Assembly: GCA_050290225.1 (NCBI GenBank)
Contig: JBNKHG010000066.1
Location: 1 to 52,150, forward strand
Reading direction: 5' to 3'
From: JBNKHG01 sp050290225
Lineage (GTDB): Bacteria > Pseudomonadota > Gammaproteobacteria > Pseudomonadales > Cellvibrionaceae
Length of the DNA: 52,150 bases
The translations under genes were made by a program, and so were the position numbers. The notes beneath the pieces are model-generated. The model was not told where the DNA came from, searched no databases, and saw only the letters and a program-made list of their open reading frames with translations. Below are positions 42,410 through 51,484 of this stretch, one piece after another. Each line of letters opens with the position of its first letter. Positions within the stretch are counted from its first letter, which is position 1.

Positions 42410-43126
42410 ATGCGACAAATTGTATTGGATACGGAAACCACCGGCCTGGAACCCAGCCAGGGTCACCGTATTATTGAAATCGGCTGCGTGGAGATGGTCG
42501 GTCGCCGCCTGACCGGCAGGCATTACCACCAGTACATCAACCCAGAGCGTGTTGTGGATGAAGGTGCCATGGAGGTTCACGGTATCACCAACGAGTTTTT
42601 GGTGGATAAGCCGGTATTCGCCCAAATTGCCCAGGCATTTTTCGAATTCGTCAACGGCGCTGAGTTGATTATCCACAACGCCCCCTTTGATATCGGTTTC
42701 CTTAATCATGAGTCAAAACTGCTTGGCGCCAATGGTTTTGGCGATCTGACTCAGCACTGCAAGGTCATCGACAGCCTTGCACTGGCCAGGGAGAAACATC
42801 CGGGCCAACGCAACAACCTGGATGCACTGTGCAAACGCTACGGTGTCGATAATTCCCAGCGTGATCTGCACGGCGCCCTTTTGGACTCGGAAATTCTGGC
42901 CGATGTTTACCTTCTGATGACGGGGGGGCAGACGGCGCTGTCACTGAGCGCCGGTCAATCGGAGGAGAATGGTGACGGCAGGGTCAGCAGTATCCGAAGG
43001 CTGGCACCCGACCGCCCGCAGTTGCCGGTGATCGCAGCCAATGAACATGAGCTGATGGCGCACGAACAGAAGCTGGCAGAGATTGAAAAAAAGAGTGATG
43101 GCGCCTGTATCTGGTTAAAACCCTAG
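42410..43126 (+). CDS. dnaQ: DNA polymerase III epsilon subunit
   Basis: 238-residue 3'-5' proofreading exonuclease. Exo I VLDTETTGLEP (residue 4), Exo II IHNAPFDIGFLNHE (about 97) and Exo IIIepsilon DLHGALLDSEILADVYL (about 155) are intact. The C-terminal part after about 190 would bind the alpha subunit. The start has GAGGCG upstream and lies 24 bp after rnhA. Unlike the E. coli pair, which is divergent, rnhA and dnaQ are in tandem here. Its TAG stop is where repeat A3 begins. Confidence 0.95.
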   Translation: MRQIVLDTETTGLEPSQGHRIIEIGCVEMVGRRLTGRHYHQYINPERVVDEGAMEVHGITNEFLVDKPVFAQIAQAFFEFVNGAELIIHNAPFDIGFLNHESKLLGANGFGDLTQHCKVIDSLALAREKHPGQRNNLDALCKRYGVDNSQRDLHGALLDSEILADVYLLMTGGQTALSLSAGQSEENGDGRVSSIRRLAPDRPQLPVIAANEHELMAHEQKLAEIEKKSDGACIWLKP

Positions 43127-43376
43127 ATTCTTTCACTTTGATAATGACGCCTTAACTCCGCGAATCCACTGCGATGTCAGGCCTGAGTGACTGAGGTGCC
43201 TTCGGAAACCGTGCGCGACAAGGACGTCGCGCCCGAGCCCCGGGCCGGCCCCGCGAGTGCAACGAGTGCTTTGGGTCCAGGGAGGGGTCTACGGCTTGTT
43301 TCTGAAGGCACCTCAGCCACTCAGGCCGGATCGAAGCCTACCTATCATAATATGCGTCTATCACCTTGAAGGCGTA
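43126..43376. repeat. Family A palindromic repeat, long form (copy A3)
   Basis: 251-bp element. It starts at the dnaQ stop codon and ends with GGCGTA, 160 bases before the convergent FlhB-like gene. Flanks match A1 and A2. The added hairpin has 30-nt arms at 43180-43209 and 43298-43327, again bounded by GGCC, with an 88-base loop that begins CCGTGCGCGACAAGGACG as in A2. Its arm sequence differs from A2 at seven positions, with the partner base changed to keep pairing at five. Confidence 0.88.
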
Positions 43377-43380
43377 CTCG

Positions 43381-43477
43381 TATGTCTTCAAAGTGATATT
43401 TTGCCCGGTTGAGCGTTGCCCTGAGGTTTCGCCGCAGACACCGTGTGCAGGCAATGGCTGTAGGTCTCGTCAATGTA
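43381..43477. repeat. Family B repeat (copy B2)
   Basis: 97-bp element, four bases after A3. It begins TATGTCTTCAAAGTGATATT and ends GTCAATGTA, aligning end to end with B1 (30841-30936), including GTTTCGCCGC-like and GGCAATGG blocks. The remaining 59 bases to the next gene show a short GGTGCCATTGGCACC palindrome (43480-43494). Confidence 0.76.
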
Positions 43478-43536
43478 CCGGGTGCCATTGGCACCGGCTG
43501 GCACCCGTCACGTTTCCGGCGGGCGATTGACACCCG

Positions 43537-43845
43537 TTAGTCATCATTACCAGCGTTGACTGTATTGTCGTCCGGCTGTTTGCCCTGCAATTGATAGGCA
43601 AAGGCGATGATGTGGGCTACGGCGATATAGAGGGCCTCAGGAATTTCATCCCCCAGTTCCAGCCTTACCAGCAAGTCGGTCAAACCCGGATTGTCGCACA
43701 GGGGAATGTCATGCTCGCGGGCGATCTCCAGGATCTCGGCGGCGGTTTCCCCCACGCCCTTGGCGGTTATTGTGGGGGCGTTGTGGCCGTCGTAGTAGAG
43801 CGCCACCGCCTTTTGCAGTTCGTCGGGCGTAAAGTGGGTATTCAT
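43537..43845 (-). CDS. FlhB-like export-switch C-terminal domain protein
   Basis: About 102-residue stand-alone protein resembling the cytoplasmic tail of FlhB/YscU: KAVALYYDGHNAPTITAKGV near residue 12, then AREHDIPLCDNPGLTDLL and IPEALYIAVAHIIAFAY. The autocleaving NPTH motif of true switch proteins is absent; its place lies before the N-terminus. Such FlhB2-like proteins occur outside the main flagellar cluster. The frame extends to 43911, but ATG 43845 overlaps the stop of the FliK-like gene as ATGA, implying coupled translation. Role inferred: interaction with the flagellar export gate or with the FliK-like partner. Confidence 0.84.
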   Translation of the reverse strand: MNTHFTPDELQKAVALYYDGHNAPTITAKGVGETAAEILEIAREHDIPLCDNPGLTDLLVRLELGDEIPEALYIAVAHIIAFAYQLQGKQPDDNTVNAGNDD

Positions 43846-45449
43846 GTGGTGATATCGATCAGCGAGTAGCCAATGGGATTCTGCCTGCCGGGCGGTTTGC
43901 CCTGGAAGCATTCGAGTTTGGTGACCTTGATGCCCTGATTTTGCAGTTGTTGCTGCAGTTCGTTGAGCCTGGCTTTGGCCGCTTTCAGGGTTTCTGCCCG
44001 TTCCGCCCAGAGGCGGGCGGACACACTGTCATGGATGACTTTCAAATGCGCGTGAAATTCCCCCAGGGAGGGGAGTTCGAAAGAGAGCAGCACCTCCCAC
44101 TGGCGCACTTTTTCGCTGCTGCCTGAAGCGGAGGGTTGCTCTACCCAGTCGTCTTCAATCTGAAGTTGCAGGCTGCTGGTTTCCTGCCCCAGGCGCACTG
44201 GCAACTCGATATTCAGATTCTGTGTCGGTTGTGGGCTATCCGGCTGGTTCTGTTGATGGCCCAGGGATTGTAGTTGTTGCATTTGAATTTTTGCCAGGCC
44301 GGCCAGTAGCTGTTGGTGGAGCAGCAGCGTCAGTTGCATGTGCAATTCGCGTGAGCCCAGTTCTGCCGACGATTTGGTGGGTAGAGATTGCAGCAATTGC
44401 AGTAGCCGCTGATGGTTGTCCTCGCCGACCGGCACCCTGGACAGCAGGCTGACCATCGTTTCCGGCGGCTGACCGGCACCCGGACGGGGCTGGTCCGGGA
44501 GGACTCCCAGCAATTTGAGCAAGCCGGCTTTGAGGTCCCCGGTGGCGGGGGGGGTATCCACGGCGGGTTTCGAGGACAACGGGCGGTTATGGCTCTGATT
44601 GGCGTTGAAACCTGGTTTCGGGGGGAGCAGGGCCTGGCTTGTGGGTGTCTGGTAGGCGGTTTTGTGAGCGGGCGCTGTTCCCGGAGCTGTCCGGTTTTCA
44701 CGCGCGCCCTCTGCTTGATTGACTGTGGGGGCCAACTGGGCCAAGCGTTGTTCCAGTACCAGGCCACTGTTTCGCAGTGCGGTTTTCAGGGACTGGGGCT
44801 GGCTCAATTGCGGTAGCGTCGGCAACTGTCGGAGCAGCTGGAGGCTGGCTTTGGCCAATTGATGGGTTCCCAGTTGATGCTGGGTAGCTGCCGGGAGTTG
44901 GATGAATTTTAGCAATGCCGCAAAAACCTGCTGCAGCGGTTGTTGTCGTGGCAAGGCAACGCGCAGGGAATCCGCCACTAATTTTCCGGGTGCTTCCGAC
45001 GGGATGACTTTCGATGCCGGCGCCGATGTTTCTTCCTTGCCAGAGACAATCGTCAGGCGCCGACTGCTGTCCAACCGCAGCTGCAGGTTATCGCCCGGTT
45101 TTAGCGTTTGATCGGTAAACGTGGTGAGTATTTGATTCTGTACCTGGAGTTTGAGCAGCTGTAGCTGTGGGGATTGAAGCAGGCGAGTCACTGCCGGGGG
45201 TGGTTGCCGGTCGCCCTCGGCTGAGTGAGACAGCGTTAACTGCTGGCGCAGTTCTTCAGTTGCCTGTACGACTGCCAGTACCTTGGCGGTGATGGTCGCA
45301 CCAGAGGTCCTGCTGAGGAGCGCGCTCAGGGAGTCGGTAGCGACAGAGGGCGACTTTACCGTTTCTGAACCACCAGGCGCTGTTTCTGAACCAGGAGGCG
45401 ATAGCGTCTGCGACCGGCCCGGTAGCTGTGGTTTGATCTCAATGGCCAT
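43842..45449 (-). CDS. FliK-like hook-length control family protein
   Basis: 535-residue protein. The first 400 residues are rich in Q, L, P, S and T, low in complexity and likely extended. The C-terminal domain (about 415-530) fits Flg_hook: LNIELPVRLGQETSSLQLQIEDDW, then VLLSFELPSLGEFHAHLKVI and SARLWAERAETLKAAKARLNELQQQLQNQGI (core RLWAERAETLKAAKAR). FliK acts as a molecular ruler and binds FlhB, so its overlap with an FlhB-like gene is meaningful. No other flagellar genes are near; the pair sits upstream of and divergent from ccmA. Confidence 0.8.
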   Translation of the reverse strand: MAIEIKPQLPGRSQTLSPPGSETAPGGSETVKSPSVATDSLSALLSRTSGATITAKVLAVVQATEELRQQLTLSHSAEGDRQPPPAVTRLLQSPQLQLLKLQVQNQILTTFTDQTLKPGDNLQLRLDSSRRLTIVSGKEETSAPASKVIPSEAPGKLVADSLRVALPRQQPLQQVFAALLKFIQLPAATQHQLGTHQLAKASLQLLRQLPTLPQLSQPQSLKTALRNSGLVLEQRLAQLAPTVNQAEGARENRTAPGTAPAHKTAYQTPTSQALLPPKPGFNANQSHNRPLSSKPAVDTPPATGDLKAGLLKLLGVLPDQPRPGAGQPPETMVSLLSRVPVGEDNHQRLLQLLQSLPTKSSAELGSRELHMQLTLLLHQQLLAGLAKIQMQQLQSLGHQQNQPDSPQPTQNLNIELPVRLGQETSSLQLQIEDDWVEQPSASGSSEKVRQWEVLLSFELPSLGEFHAHLKVIHDSVSARLWAERAETLKAAKARLNELQQQLQNQGIKVTKLECFQGKPPGRQNPIGYSLIDITT

Positions 45450-45818
45450 CGTTTAGTCGGAATACCACCAGAATTTGCAGCTTTGCAAAGATTTACCCCT
45501 ACTGAGGTGAAATTTAGGCGACAGGGTCGTTATAATCCGCATTCATTATAGCGGTAGCTGTTAATTAGTGTTTACACGGAAACAACGGTTTAGTTCACAG
45601 TTCACGGCAAATGCCTATTTTTCAGTAGCTTGTTTTTCAGGAGCTTGTTTTTCAGTAGCTTGGCCGTTAGCTGTACACTGTAAGCTTCTTTCCAAACTAT
45701 AAGCGTTTTTAAACCAAATCATAGTCCTCTAGGTCTGTCCATCCTGAAGATAGGTTAATCCTTTTAGGGGCGAGATTGAGTAAGTGGGTCCTAAGTTAAC
45801 TGTCTTTGTGGGTAAAAT
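45450..45818. other. Divergent intergenic region before ccmA
   Basis: About 369 bases between the FliK-like gene and ccmA. It holds a tandem repeat (45618-45662) and AT-rich segments. Both operons should have promoters here; none could be placed with certainty. Confidence 0.4.
45618..45662 (+). repeat. 15-bp tandem repeat
   Basis: TTTTTCAGTAGCTTG three times head to tail, the middle copy with one change (GGAG for GTAG). It lies about 155 bp before ccmA. Confidence 0.9.
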
Positions 45819-46511
45819 TTGAGTAGTCCGATTTTGGAATTAAAGCGTTTGGGGTGTGAACGGGACGGGCGCCAACTGTTCGCCAGTCTCGATCTGCAAC
45901 TGTTTCCAGGCGATATTGTCCAGGTGGAGGGCCCCAATGGGAGCGGTAAAACCAGTCTCCTGAGAATTCTGACAACCGTGTCGCACGACTACCAGGGTGA
46001 GCTGTACTGGCGAGGCAGGCTTTTCCAGGACTCCCGTCTGGATTACCTGAATCACGCGCTTTATCTCGGCCACCTGCCAGGCGTGAAAAAAGCGCTGACG
46101 CCGCGGGAGAACCTGCGCTGGTTCAGCGGCATGAATGCCGGTCACACCCAGACGGATATCGATACCGCCCTGGATGCGGTGGGCCTCTACGGATTCGAAG
46201 ACGTGCCCTGTTACAGCCTCTCGGCCGGGCAACACCGCCGGGTAGCGCTGGCGAGACTCTATCTGACACCGGCCCAGGTCTGGGTGCTGGACGAACCCTT
46301 CACCGCCATCGACAAACAGGGCGTGGCCAAGCTGGAAGAGCTGCTGGCTGAGCATGCTGCCGGTGGCGGGCTGGTGGTATTGACGACCCACCAGGATATG
46401 AACGTACCGCAACTGAAAAAGATCAATTTACTGGACTACCAGCCGGCCGTTGACGCGATTGAAGGCTGCGCTCAAGAGCAGGACGAGGAGCTGGATGATG
46501 AACGCACCTGA
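45819..46511 (+). CDS. ccmA: Cytochrome c biogenesis heme exporter ATPase CcmA
   Basis: 230-residue ATPase of the CcmABCD complex, which releases holo-CcmE from CcmC. Walker A is GPNGSGKTSLLRIL (about residue 38), signature LSAGQHRRVALARL (about 138; a variant of LSGGQ usual in CcmA) and Walker B VWVLDEPFTAID. The start must be the TTG at 45819, since an in-frame stop lies two codons earlier; no strong ribosome site is seen. It overlaps ccmB by 14 bp. The C-terminal extension beyond 205 is acidic. Confidence 0.94.
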   Translation: MSSPILELKRLGCERDGRQLFASLDLQLFPGDIVQVEGPNGSGKTSLLRILTTVSHDYQGELYWRGRLFQDSRLDYLNHALYLGHLPGVKKALTPRENLRWFSGMNAGHTQTDIDTALDAVGLYGFEDVPCYSLSAGQHRRVALARLYLTPAQVWVLDEPFTAIDKQGVAKLEELLAEHAAGGGLVVLTTHQDMNVPQLKKINLLDYQPAVDAIEGCAQEQDEELDDERT

Positions 46512-47208
46512 GCCATTCGTCCTGCCGAGTCCGAGTCTGGGCGCGGCTTTCTGGGCCACCCTGAGGCGGGATTTTATCCTGGCCTACCGACATCGGGGTG
46601 AAATGGCGAATCCGCTGGTGTTTTTCCTGATAGTGATCACCATGGTGCCCCTGGGAATCAGCCCTGAGCGCGCGGTACTGGCCAGTATGGCGCCGGGGAT
46701 GCTGTGGGTGGTGGCCCTGTTGGCCACACTGCTGTCGTTGGACAGCCTGTTTCGCAGTGATTTTGAAGACGGCTCCCTGGAGCAGTTACTGATAAGCCCG
46801 CAGCCGCTCTACATGCTGATATTGGCCAAGGTGCTGGTGCACTGGCTGGTAACCGGTTTGCCCCTGACCCTGATGGCACCTTTGCTTGGGGTGATGCTGT
46901 CGTTGCCGGAGGCGGGGTACCTGCCCCTGTGCCTGTCCCTGTTGTTGGGTACGGGTACCCTCAGCCTGGTCGGGGCCATTGGCGCCGCGCTGACCGTGGC
47001 CCTGCGCAAGGGCGGACTGCTGTTGTCGTTGATCATCATGCCCCTCTACGTACCGGTATTGATTTTCGGTGCCAGCGCGGTTCGCAGTGCGGTGGACGGT
47101 TTTGCGGTGGGCGGTCAGTTGGCGGTACTGGGGGCACTGCTGGCGGCGGCGGTTGTCCTGGCCCCGATGGCGGCGGCTGGCGCCTTGCGCATCAGTATTA
47201 ATGGTTAG
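46498..47208 (+). CDS. ccmB: Heme exporter permease CcmB
   Basis: About 236-residue polytopic membrane protein with six predicted helices. The N-terminal FWATLRRDFILAYRHRGEMANPLVFFLIV and MAPGMLWVVALLATLLSLDSLF segments are diagnostic of CcmB (cores RRDFILAYRH and LWVVALLATLLSLDSLF). Two adjacent ATG codons at 46495 and 46498 follow GAGGAG; the second has better spacing. It pairs with CcmA. About 120 bp separate it from ccmC. Confidence 0.94.
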   Translation: MNAPEPFVLPSPSLGAAFWATLRRDFILAYRHRGEMANPLVFFLIVITMVPLGISPERAVLASMAPGMLWVVALLATLLSLDSLFRSDFEDGSLEQLLISPQPLYMLILAKVLVHWLVTGLPLTLMAPLLGVMLSLPEAGYLPLCLSLLLGTGTLSLVGAIGAALTVALRKGGLLLSLIIMPLYVPVLIFGASAVRSAVDGFAVGGQLAVLGALLAAAVVLAPMAAAGALRISING

Positions 47209-47327
47209 TGCCGGGGTCGAATTAACGCCTAAAGTACCGTCCCCAACGGATGACAACAGGGTAAAATAGTGAGAAGCGCGTTAGAGTGGGTATTCTGCAG
47301 TTAACAGGTTCGAGGAGTCTGGATTAG

Positions 47328-48062
47328 ATGGGTTGGCAGTGGTTTCACCGGTTGGGCTCCCCACGCTGGTTTTACGAAAAGTCGGGAAAGTGGTTGCCCT
47401 GGCTGGCGGGCGTGAGCCTGCTGCTGTTGGTGGTGGGCACGGTCTGGGGGTTGGCCTTTGCGCCCGTGGATGCCAAACAGGGTAACAGCTACCGTATTAT
47501 CTTCATCCATGTGCCCGCGGCGGCCCTGGCCCTGGCGGGATACTATGTGATGGCCATCAGCGGTGCCATCGGCCTGATCTGGAAAATGAAGCTGGCCGAT
47601 ATGGTGATGAAGTCCGCGGCACCCATTGGTGCGGCCCTGACGTTTGTGGCCCTGGTGACGGGGGCGGTCTGGGGCAAACCCACCTGGGGTGCCTGGTGGG
47701 TGTGGGACGCGCGTATCACCTCCATGTTGATTCTGTTTTTCCTGTATCTGGGGGTAATCGCCCTGCAGGAGGCCTATCAGCACCAGGAAACCGCCAACAA
47801 GGCCAGTGCCATTCTGGCACTTGTGGGCACGGTCAATATTCCGATTATCTACAAGTCGGTGGATTGGTGGTTTACCCTGCATCAGCCTGCGACCCTGAAA
47901 CTGACTTCGGCTTCCACCATTCATCCGTCCATGCTGTATCCACTACTGACGATGATTGCCGGTTTCTATTGCTTTTACGCACTGGTGTTGATTCTCTACA
48001 CCCGGGCTGAAATCCTGGAGCGGGAAAAACGTACCCAATGGGTAAAGGCGATAGGCCAGTAA
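47328..48062 (+). CDS. ccmC: Heme transporter CcmC
   Basis: 244-residue inner-membrane protein that loads heme onto CcmE. The tryptophan-rich WWD periplasmic motif is present as WGAWWVWDARITSMLILF (about residue 120); conserved heme-ligand histidines lie in the RIIFIHVPAA and STIHPSMLYPLL segments. Six helices are evident. It is followed 18 bp later by ccmD. Confidence 0.95.
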   Translation: MGWQWFHRLGSPRWFYEKSGKWLPWLAGVSLLLLVVGTVWGLAFAPVDAKQGNSYRIIFIHVPAAALALAGYYVMAISGAIGLIWKMKLADMVMKSAAPIGAALTFVALVTGAVWGKPTWGAWWVWDARITSMLILFFLYLGVIALQEAYQHQETANKASAILALVGTVNIPIIYKSVDWWFTLHQPATLKLTSASTIHPSMLYPLLTMIAGFYCFYALVLILYTRAEILEREKRTQWVKAIGQ

Positions 48063-48080
48063 GTTTCTGAAGAGATCACT

Positions 48081-48305
48081 ATGACGTTTCAATTTGACAC
48101 GATTAATGACTGGTTTGTTATGGCGGGACACGGACCCTATGTCTGGGGGTCCTACGGCGTGACACTGGTGGTGCTGTTGTATCTGGTGGTCAGTCCGCTG
48201 CGCAAGCGCAAACGGCTGATTGCGCAGCAGCGGCGCCTGCAACGTATCAACAGTATGAAAAACGACCGCAAACAAGAGCGCAACTCAACCGGGGAGGTCG
48301 CTTAA
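48081..48305 (+). CDS. ccmD: Heme exporter protein CcmD
   Basis: 74-residue single-span membrane protein. WFVMAGHGPYVWGSYG at the N-terminus is the CcmD signature, then one helix (VTLVVLLYLVVSPL) and a basic cytoplasmic tail (KRKRLIAQQRRLQRI). It stabilises CcmABC-CcmE and helps release holo-CcmE. Four bases separate it from ccmE. Confidence 0.92.
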   Translation: MTFQFDTINDWFVMAGHGPYVWGSYGVTLVVLLYLVVSPLRKRKRLIAQQRRLQRINSMKNDRKQERNSTGEVA

Positions 48306-48309
48306 CACT

Positions 48310-48774
48310 ATGCATCCGGTGAGAAAACAACGTTTGATAACCGTGATTTTTATCGTGGTTTTCGCTTCGGTGGCCGTGGGCCTGATGAGCTATGCGCTGC
48401 GGGAGAATATCAATCTCTTTTACCCGCCCTCCAAGATTGTTGCCGGGGAAGCGCCGGTGGACAAGCATATTCGTGCCGGCGGCTGTGTCTTGCCGGGGAG
48501 CGTCGAACGCGCCAGCGAATCACTGGACGTGAATTTTCTGGTGACCGACGGTGTCGCGCAGTTGCAGATTCATTACAGCGGTATCCTGCCCGACCTGTTC
48601 GCCGAAGGTGAGGCGGTGGTGGTCACCGGTCGTCTCGACGGCGAAGGCGTCTTCCAGGCCCAGGAAGTGCTGGCCAAGCACGATGAAACCTATACCCCCC
48701 CGGAAGTGGCTGAATCAGTGCAGAATACCGGGGACCACACCAAGGCCTGCGAGGGGATGAATTATGGTTCCTGA
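48310..48774 (+). CDS. ccmE: Heme chaperone CcmE
   Basis: 154-residue membrane-anchored periplasmic chaperone that binds heme covalently. The heme-attaching histidine is in LAKHDETYTPPEV (residue 124), with the tyrosine just after, as in E. coli. An N-terminal anchor (LITVIFIVVFASVAVGLM) and the beta-barrel with GGCVLPGSVER precede it. It overlaps ccmF by 11 bp. Confidence 0.95.
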   Translation: MHPVRKQRLITVIFIVVFASVAVGLMSYALRENINLFYPPSKIVAGEAPVDKHIRAGGCVLPGSVERASESLDVNFLVTDGVAQLQIHYSGILPDLFAEGEAVVVTGRLDGEGVFQAQEVLAKHDETYTPPEVAESVQNTGDHTKACEGMNYGS

Positions 48775-50749
48775 GTTGGGTCATCTGGCACTGATCCTGG
48801 CGCTGGTGTTGGCGCTGGGCCTGGCGACGCTTCCGCTGCTTGGCGCTTATACCGGCAATGTATTATGGATGCGCGCCAGCCGCTCCCTCGCGTCGGGTTT
48901 TTTCACATTTGTGACACTGGCGTTTTTGTGTCTCAGCTACGCCTTTTTGCAGGATGATTTTTCGGTGCAATATGTCGCCAAAAACTCAAACTCCCTGCTG
49001 CCGGTGCAGTACAAATTGAGCGCGGTTTGGGGCGGCCACGAGGGGTCGTTGCTGCTGTGGGTCCTGATTCTCAGTGCCTGGACCTTCGCTGTGAGTATCT
49101 TCAGCCGCGACCTGCCCCTGGACCTGCTGGCCCGGGTGTTGGCGGTCATGGGTATGATTGGGGTGGGGTTCCTTCTGTTTACGATTCTTACCTCCAACCC
49201 GTTCGACCGTTTTTTACCGCATATTCCCCGTGAGGGCTCCGACCTGAACCCTCTGTTGCAGGACCCGGGCCTGATTTTTCACCCGCCGATGCTCTATATG
49301 GGCTATGTGGGCTTTTCGGTGGCCTTTGCCTTTGCCATCGCCGCGTTACTGTCAGGGCGCCTCGACAGCGCCTGGGCCCGCTGGTCCCGTCCCTGGACCA
49401 ATACCGCCTGGGCGTTCCTGACCCTGGGCATCGCTCTCGGCAGTTGGTGGGCGTATTACGAACTGGGCTGGGGTGGCTGGTGGTTTTGGGATCCGGTGGA
49501 AAATGCCTCGTTTATGCCCTGGCTGGTGGGGACCGCCCTGATTCACTCGCTGGCGGTCACTGAAAAGCGTGGGGTGTTCAAGAGCTGGACCATACTGCTC
49601 GCCATCTTTGCCTTTTGCCTGAGTTTGCTGGGGACCTTCCTTGTGCGTTCCGGGGTGTTGACCTCCGTACATGCCTTCGCCAACGATCCGGAGCGGGGCG
49701 TGTTTATACTCGGATTCCTGGCGGTCGTGGTAGGCGGCTCCCTGACGCTCTACGCCCTGCGCGCACCCGTCGTGAAAAGTGTGGCCTCGTTCGGAGTGTG
49801 GTCGCGGGAAACCTTTTTACTCGCCAACAATGTCTTGTTGGTGGTGGTCATGGCCACAGTGTTACTGGGCACCTTGTACCCGCTCATTGCCGACGCATTG
49901 GGTTGGGGAAAGATTTCAGTCGGCCCGCCGTACTTTAACTTCTTTTTTGTGCCGTTTATGGGGCTTCTGTGCCTGCTACTTGGCGTCGGGCCTCTGACCA
50001 ACTGGAAAAAAACCTCAGCCGGGCGCTTGAAAGCGCTGCTGTGGTGGCCTCTGTTGGTGAGCCTGGCGGTGGCGCTGCTGTTTGACGTGCTGTTCGGTGA
50101 CAGCTTCCACTGGGGCGCGCTGGTGGCGGTGTTTCTTGGTCTTTGGATTGTGTTGTCGGCCAAAAGCGATCTCCTGTATCGGTTGCGTCATGCGAGCTCC
50201 TGGTTAGCGGGCTATCGGAAGTTAACGCCCAGCTACTGGGGGATGGTGATCGCCCATATCGGCGTCGCCGTAAGCCTGTTGGGGGTGACCCTCAATACCA
50301 TTTACAGCGAACAGCGCGACCTGCGAATGGAGTCGGGAAAATCCGTGGAACTGGGTGGATTCCGCTACAGTCTCGAATCCATCACCCGGGAGCGGGGCGC
50401 CAACTACGAGGCCGATGTGGGCACGATCCGGGTATTTGACGGTGAAAAGTTGGTGACCACCTTGCGACCGGAAAAGCGCCGTTATTTCTCCGGCGGCAAT
50501 ACCATGACGGAAGCGGCCATTGACCCGGGCCTGTTTCGCGATCTTTATGTTGCATTGGGGGAGCCCCTGGACAAGAGCGGTCAGGCCTGGGCGGTGCGGG
50601 TACACTTCAAGCCCTTTGTGCGCTGGATCTGGCTGGGTGCCATCTTTATGGCCCTGGGGGGACTGGTGGCATTGGTGGATAAACGTTATCGCAAGCGGGT
50701 ATTGGTCCCGAAACCGGAACCGTTGGCCGACACGGTGCCCGCGACTTAA
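48764..50749 (+). CDS. ccmF: Heme lyase subunit CcmF
   Basis: 661-residue polytopic protein that ligates heme from CcmE to apocytochrome c with CcmH/CcmI. The WWD motif is GWGGWWFWDPVENASFMPWL (about residue 236); conserved histidines occur in VWGGHEGSLLLW, LIFHPPMLYMGYV, SVHAF and MVIAHIGVA. About 14-15 helices are expected. It needs CcmH, which is not encoded after ccmG here. Confidence 0.95.
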   Translation: MVPELGHLALILALVLALGLATLPLLGAYTGNVLWMRASRSLASGFFTFVTLAFLCLSYAFLQDDFSVQYVAKNSNSLLPVQYKLSAVWGGHEGSLLLWVLILSAWTFAVSIFSRDLPLDLLARVLAVMGMIGVGFLLFTILTSNPFDRFLPHIPREGSDLNPLLQDPGLIFHPPMLYMGYVGFSVAFAFAIAALLSGRLDSAWARWSRPWTNTAWAFLTLGIALGSWWAYYELGWGGWWFWDPVENASFMPWLVGTALIHSLAVTEKRGVFKSWTILLAIFAFCLSLLGTFLVRSGVLTSVHAFANDPERGVFILGFLAVVVGGSLTLYALRAPVVKSVASFGVWSRETFLLANNVLLVVVMATVLLGTLYPLIADALGWGKISVGPPYFNFFFVPFMGLLCLLLGVGPLTNWKKTSAGRLKALLWWPLLVSLAVALLFDVLFGDSFHWGALVAVFLGLWIVLSAKSDLLYRLRHASSWLAGYRKLTPSYWGMVIAHIGVAVSLLGVTLNTIYSEQRDLRMESGKSVELGGFRYSLESITRERGANYEADVGTIRVFDGEKLVTTLRPEKRRYFSGGNTMTEAAIDPGLFRDLYVALGEPLDKSGQAWAVRVHFKPFVRWIWLGAIFMALGGLVALVDKRYRKRVLVPKPEPLADTVPAT

Positions 50750-50842
50750 TGACTGAAGCCTGCGTTTTTTGGATAACGTCTGCGGCTTCATGGATTGGGC
50801 AATTGGCGAATAACAGAGAATGACACAACCGGATTTGAATCG

Positions 50843-51370
50843 ATGCAACGACTGAAATTATTTGTGCCGCTGCTGGTGTTTGTGGTGTTGGCGATCTTTT
50901 TTTGGCGTGGCCTGGGGCTTGATCCCAACCGTATGCCGTCGGCCCTGATCGATCGCCCGGTGCCCGCATTTAACCTGCCCACCCTGAAACAAGCCGAGAA
51001 GCAGGTGACGCAGGATCTATTCAAGAACCAGGTCAGCCTGCTGAACGTCTGGGCCACCTGGTGCGTCTCCTGTCGCGTCGAACATCCCTTCCTGATGAAA
51101 CTGGCGGAGCAGGGGATTCCGATCATTGGCGTCAACTACAAGGATGATACGGTGGCCGCACGCAAATGGCTTAGGGATTTACACGATCCCTATGTTTTGA
51201 ATGTGGTGGACGAAGACGGACGCCTGGGGATCGACCTGGGGGTGTTCGGCGCACCCGAGACCTACGTGGTGGATACCCGCGGTGTTATCCGTTACAAGCA
51301 CGTGGGCGTGGTGGATGAGCAGGTCTGGAACCAGTCCCTGAAACCGATTGTGGAAAGCCTCAAGCCCTGA
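50843..51370 (+). CDS. ccmG: DsbE/CcmG thiol:disulfide interchange protein
   Basis: About 175-residue membrane-anchored thioredoxin-like protein. An N-terminal helix (KLFVPLLVFVVLAIFFW) precedes the thioredoxin fold with the active WCVSC motif in NVWATWCVSCRVEHPFL (about residue 76) and FGAPETYVVDTRG (about 140), the CcmG signature. It keeps apocytochrome and CcmH thiols reduced. The frame is open from 50795; ATG 50843 gives the usual start. A hairpin (50754-50790) lies between ccmF and this gene. Confidence 0.95.
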   Translation: MQRLKLFVPLLVFVVLAIFFWRGLGLDPNRMPSALIDRPVPAFNLPTLKQAEKQVTQDLFKNQVSLLNVWATWCVSCRVEHPFLMKLAEQGIPIIGVNYKDDTVAARKWLRDLHDPYVLNVVDEDGRLGIDLGVFGAPETYVVDTRGVIRYKHVGVVDEQVWNQSLKPIVESLKP

Positions 51371-51484
51371 CGGCAGTGTCAACGCTCATTCGAGGTCCCG
51401 GGTCCGGTTTTGTTGATCGGTATCAAGGTGATTTTTTAGCCATCCGGTAGGCTATCCCCAGTTTTTATAAAAGGGGTGATAGTC

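Noticed and set aside
43187..43369. 60-codon plus-strand open frame
   Set aside because: It lies wholly within repeat A3 and reads through the hairpin arms; it is a by-product of the repeat.
51410..51445. TATCAAGGTGAT after ccmG as a third family B copy
   Set aside because: Only about ten bases match the terminus; the interior and other end are absent.
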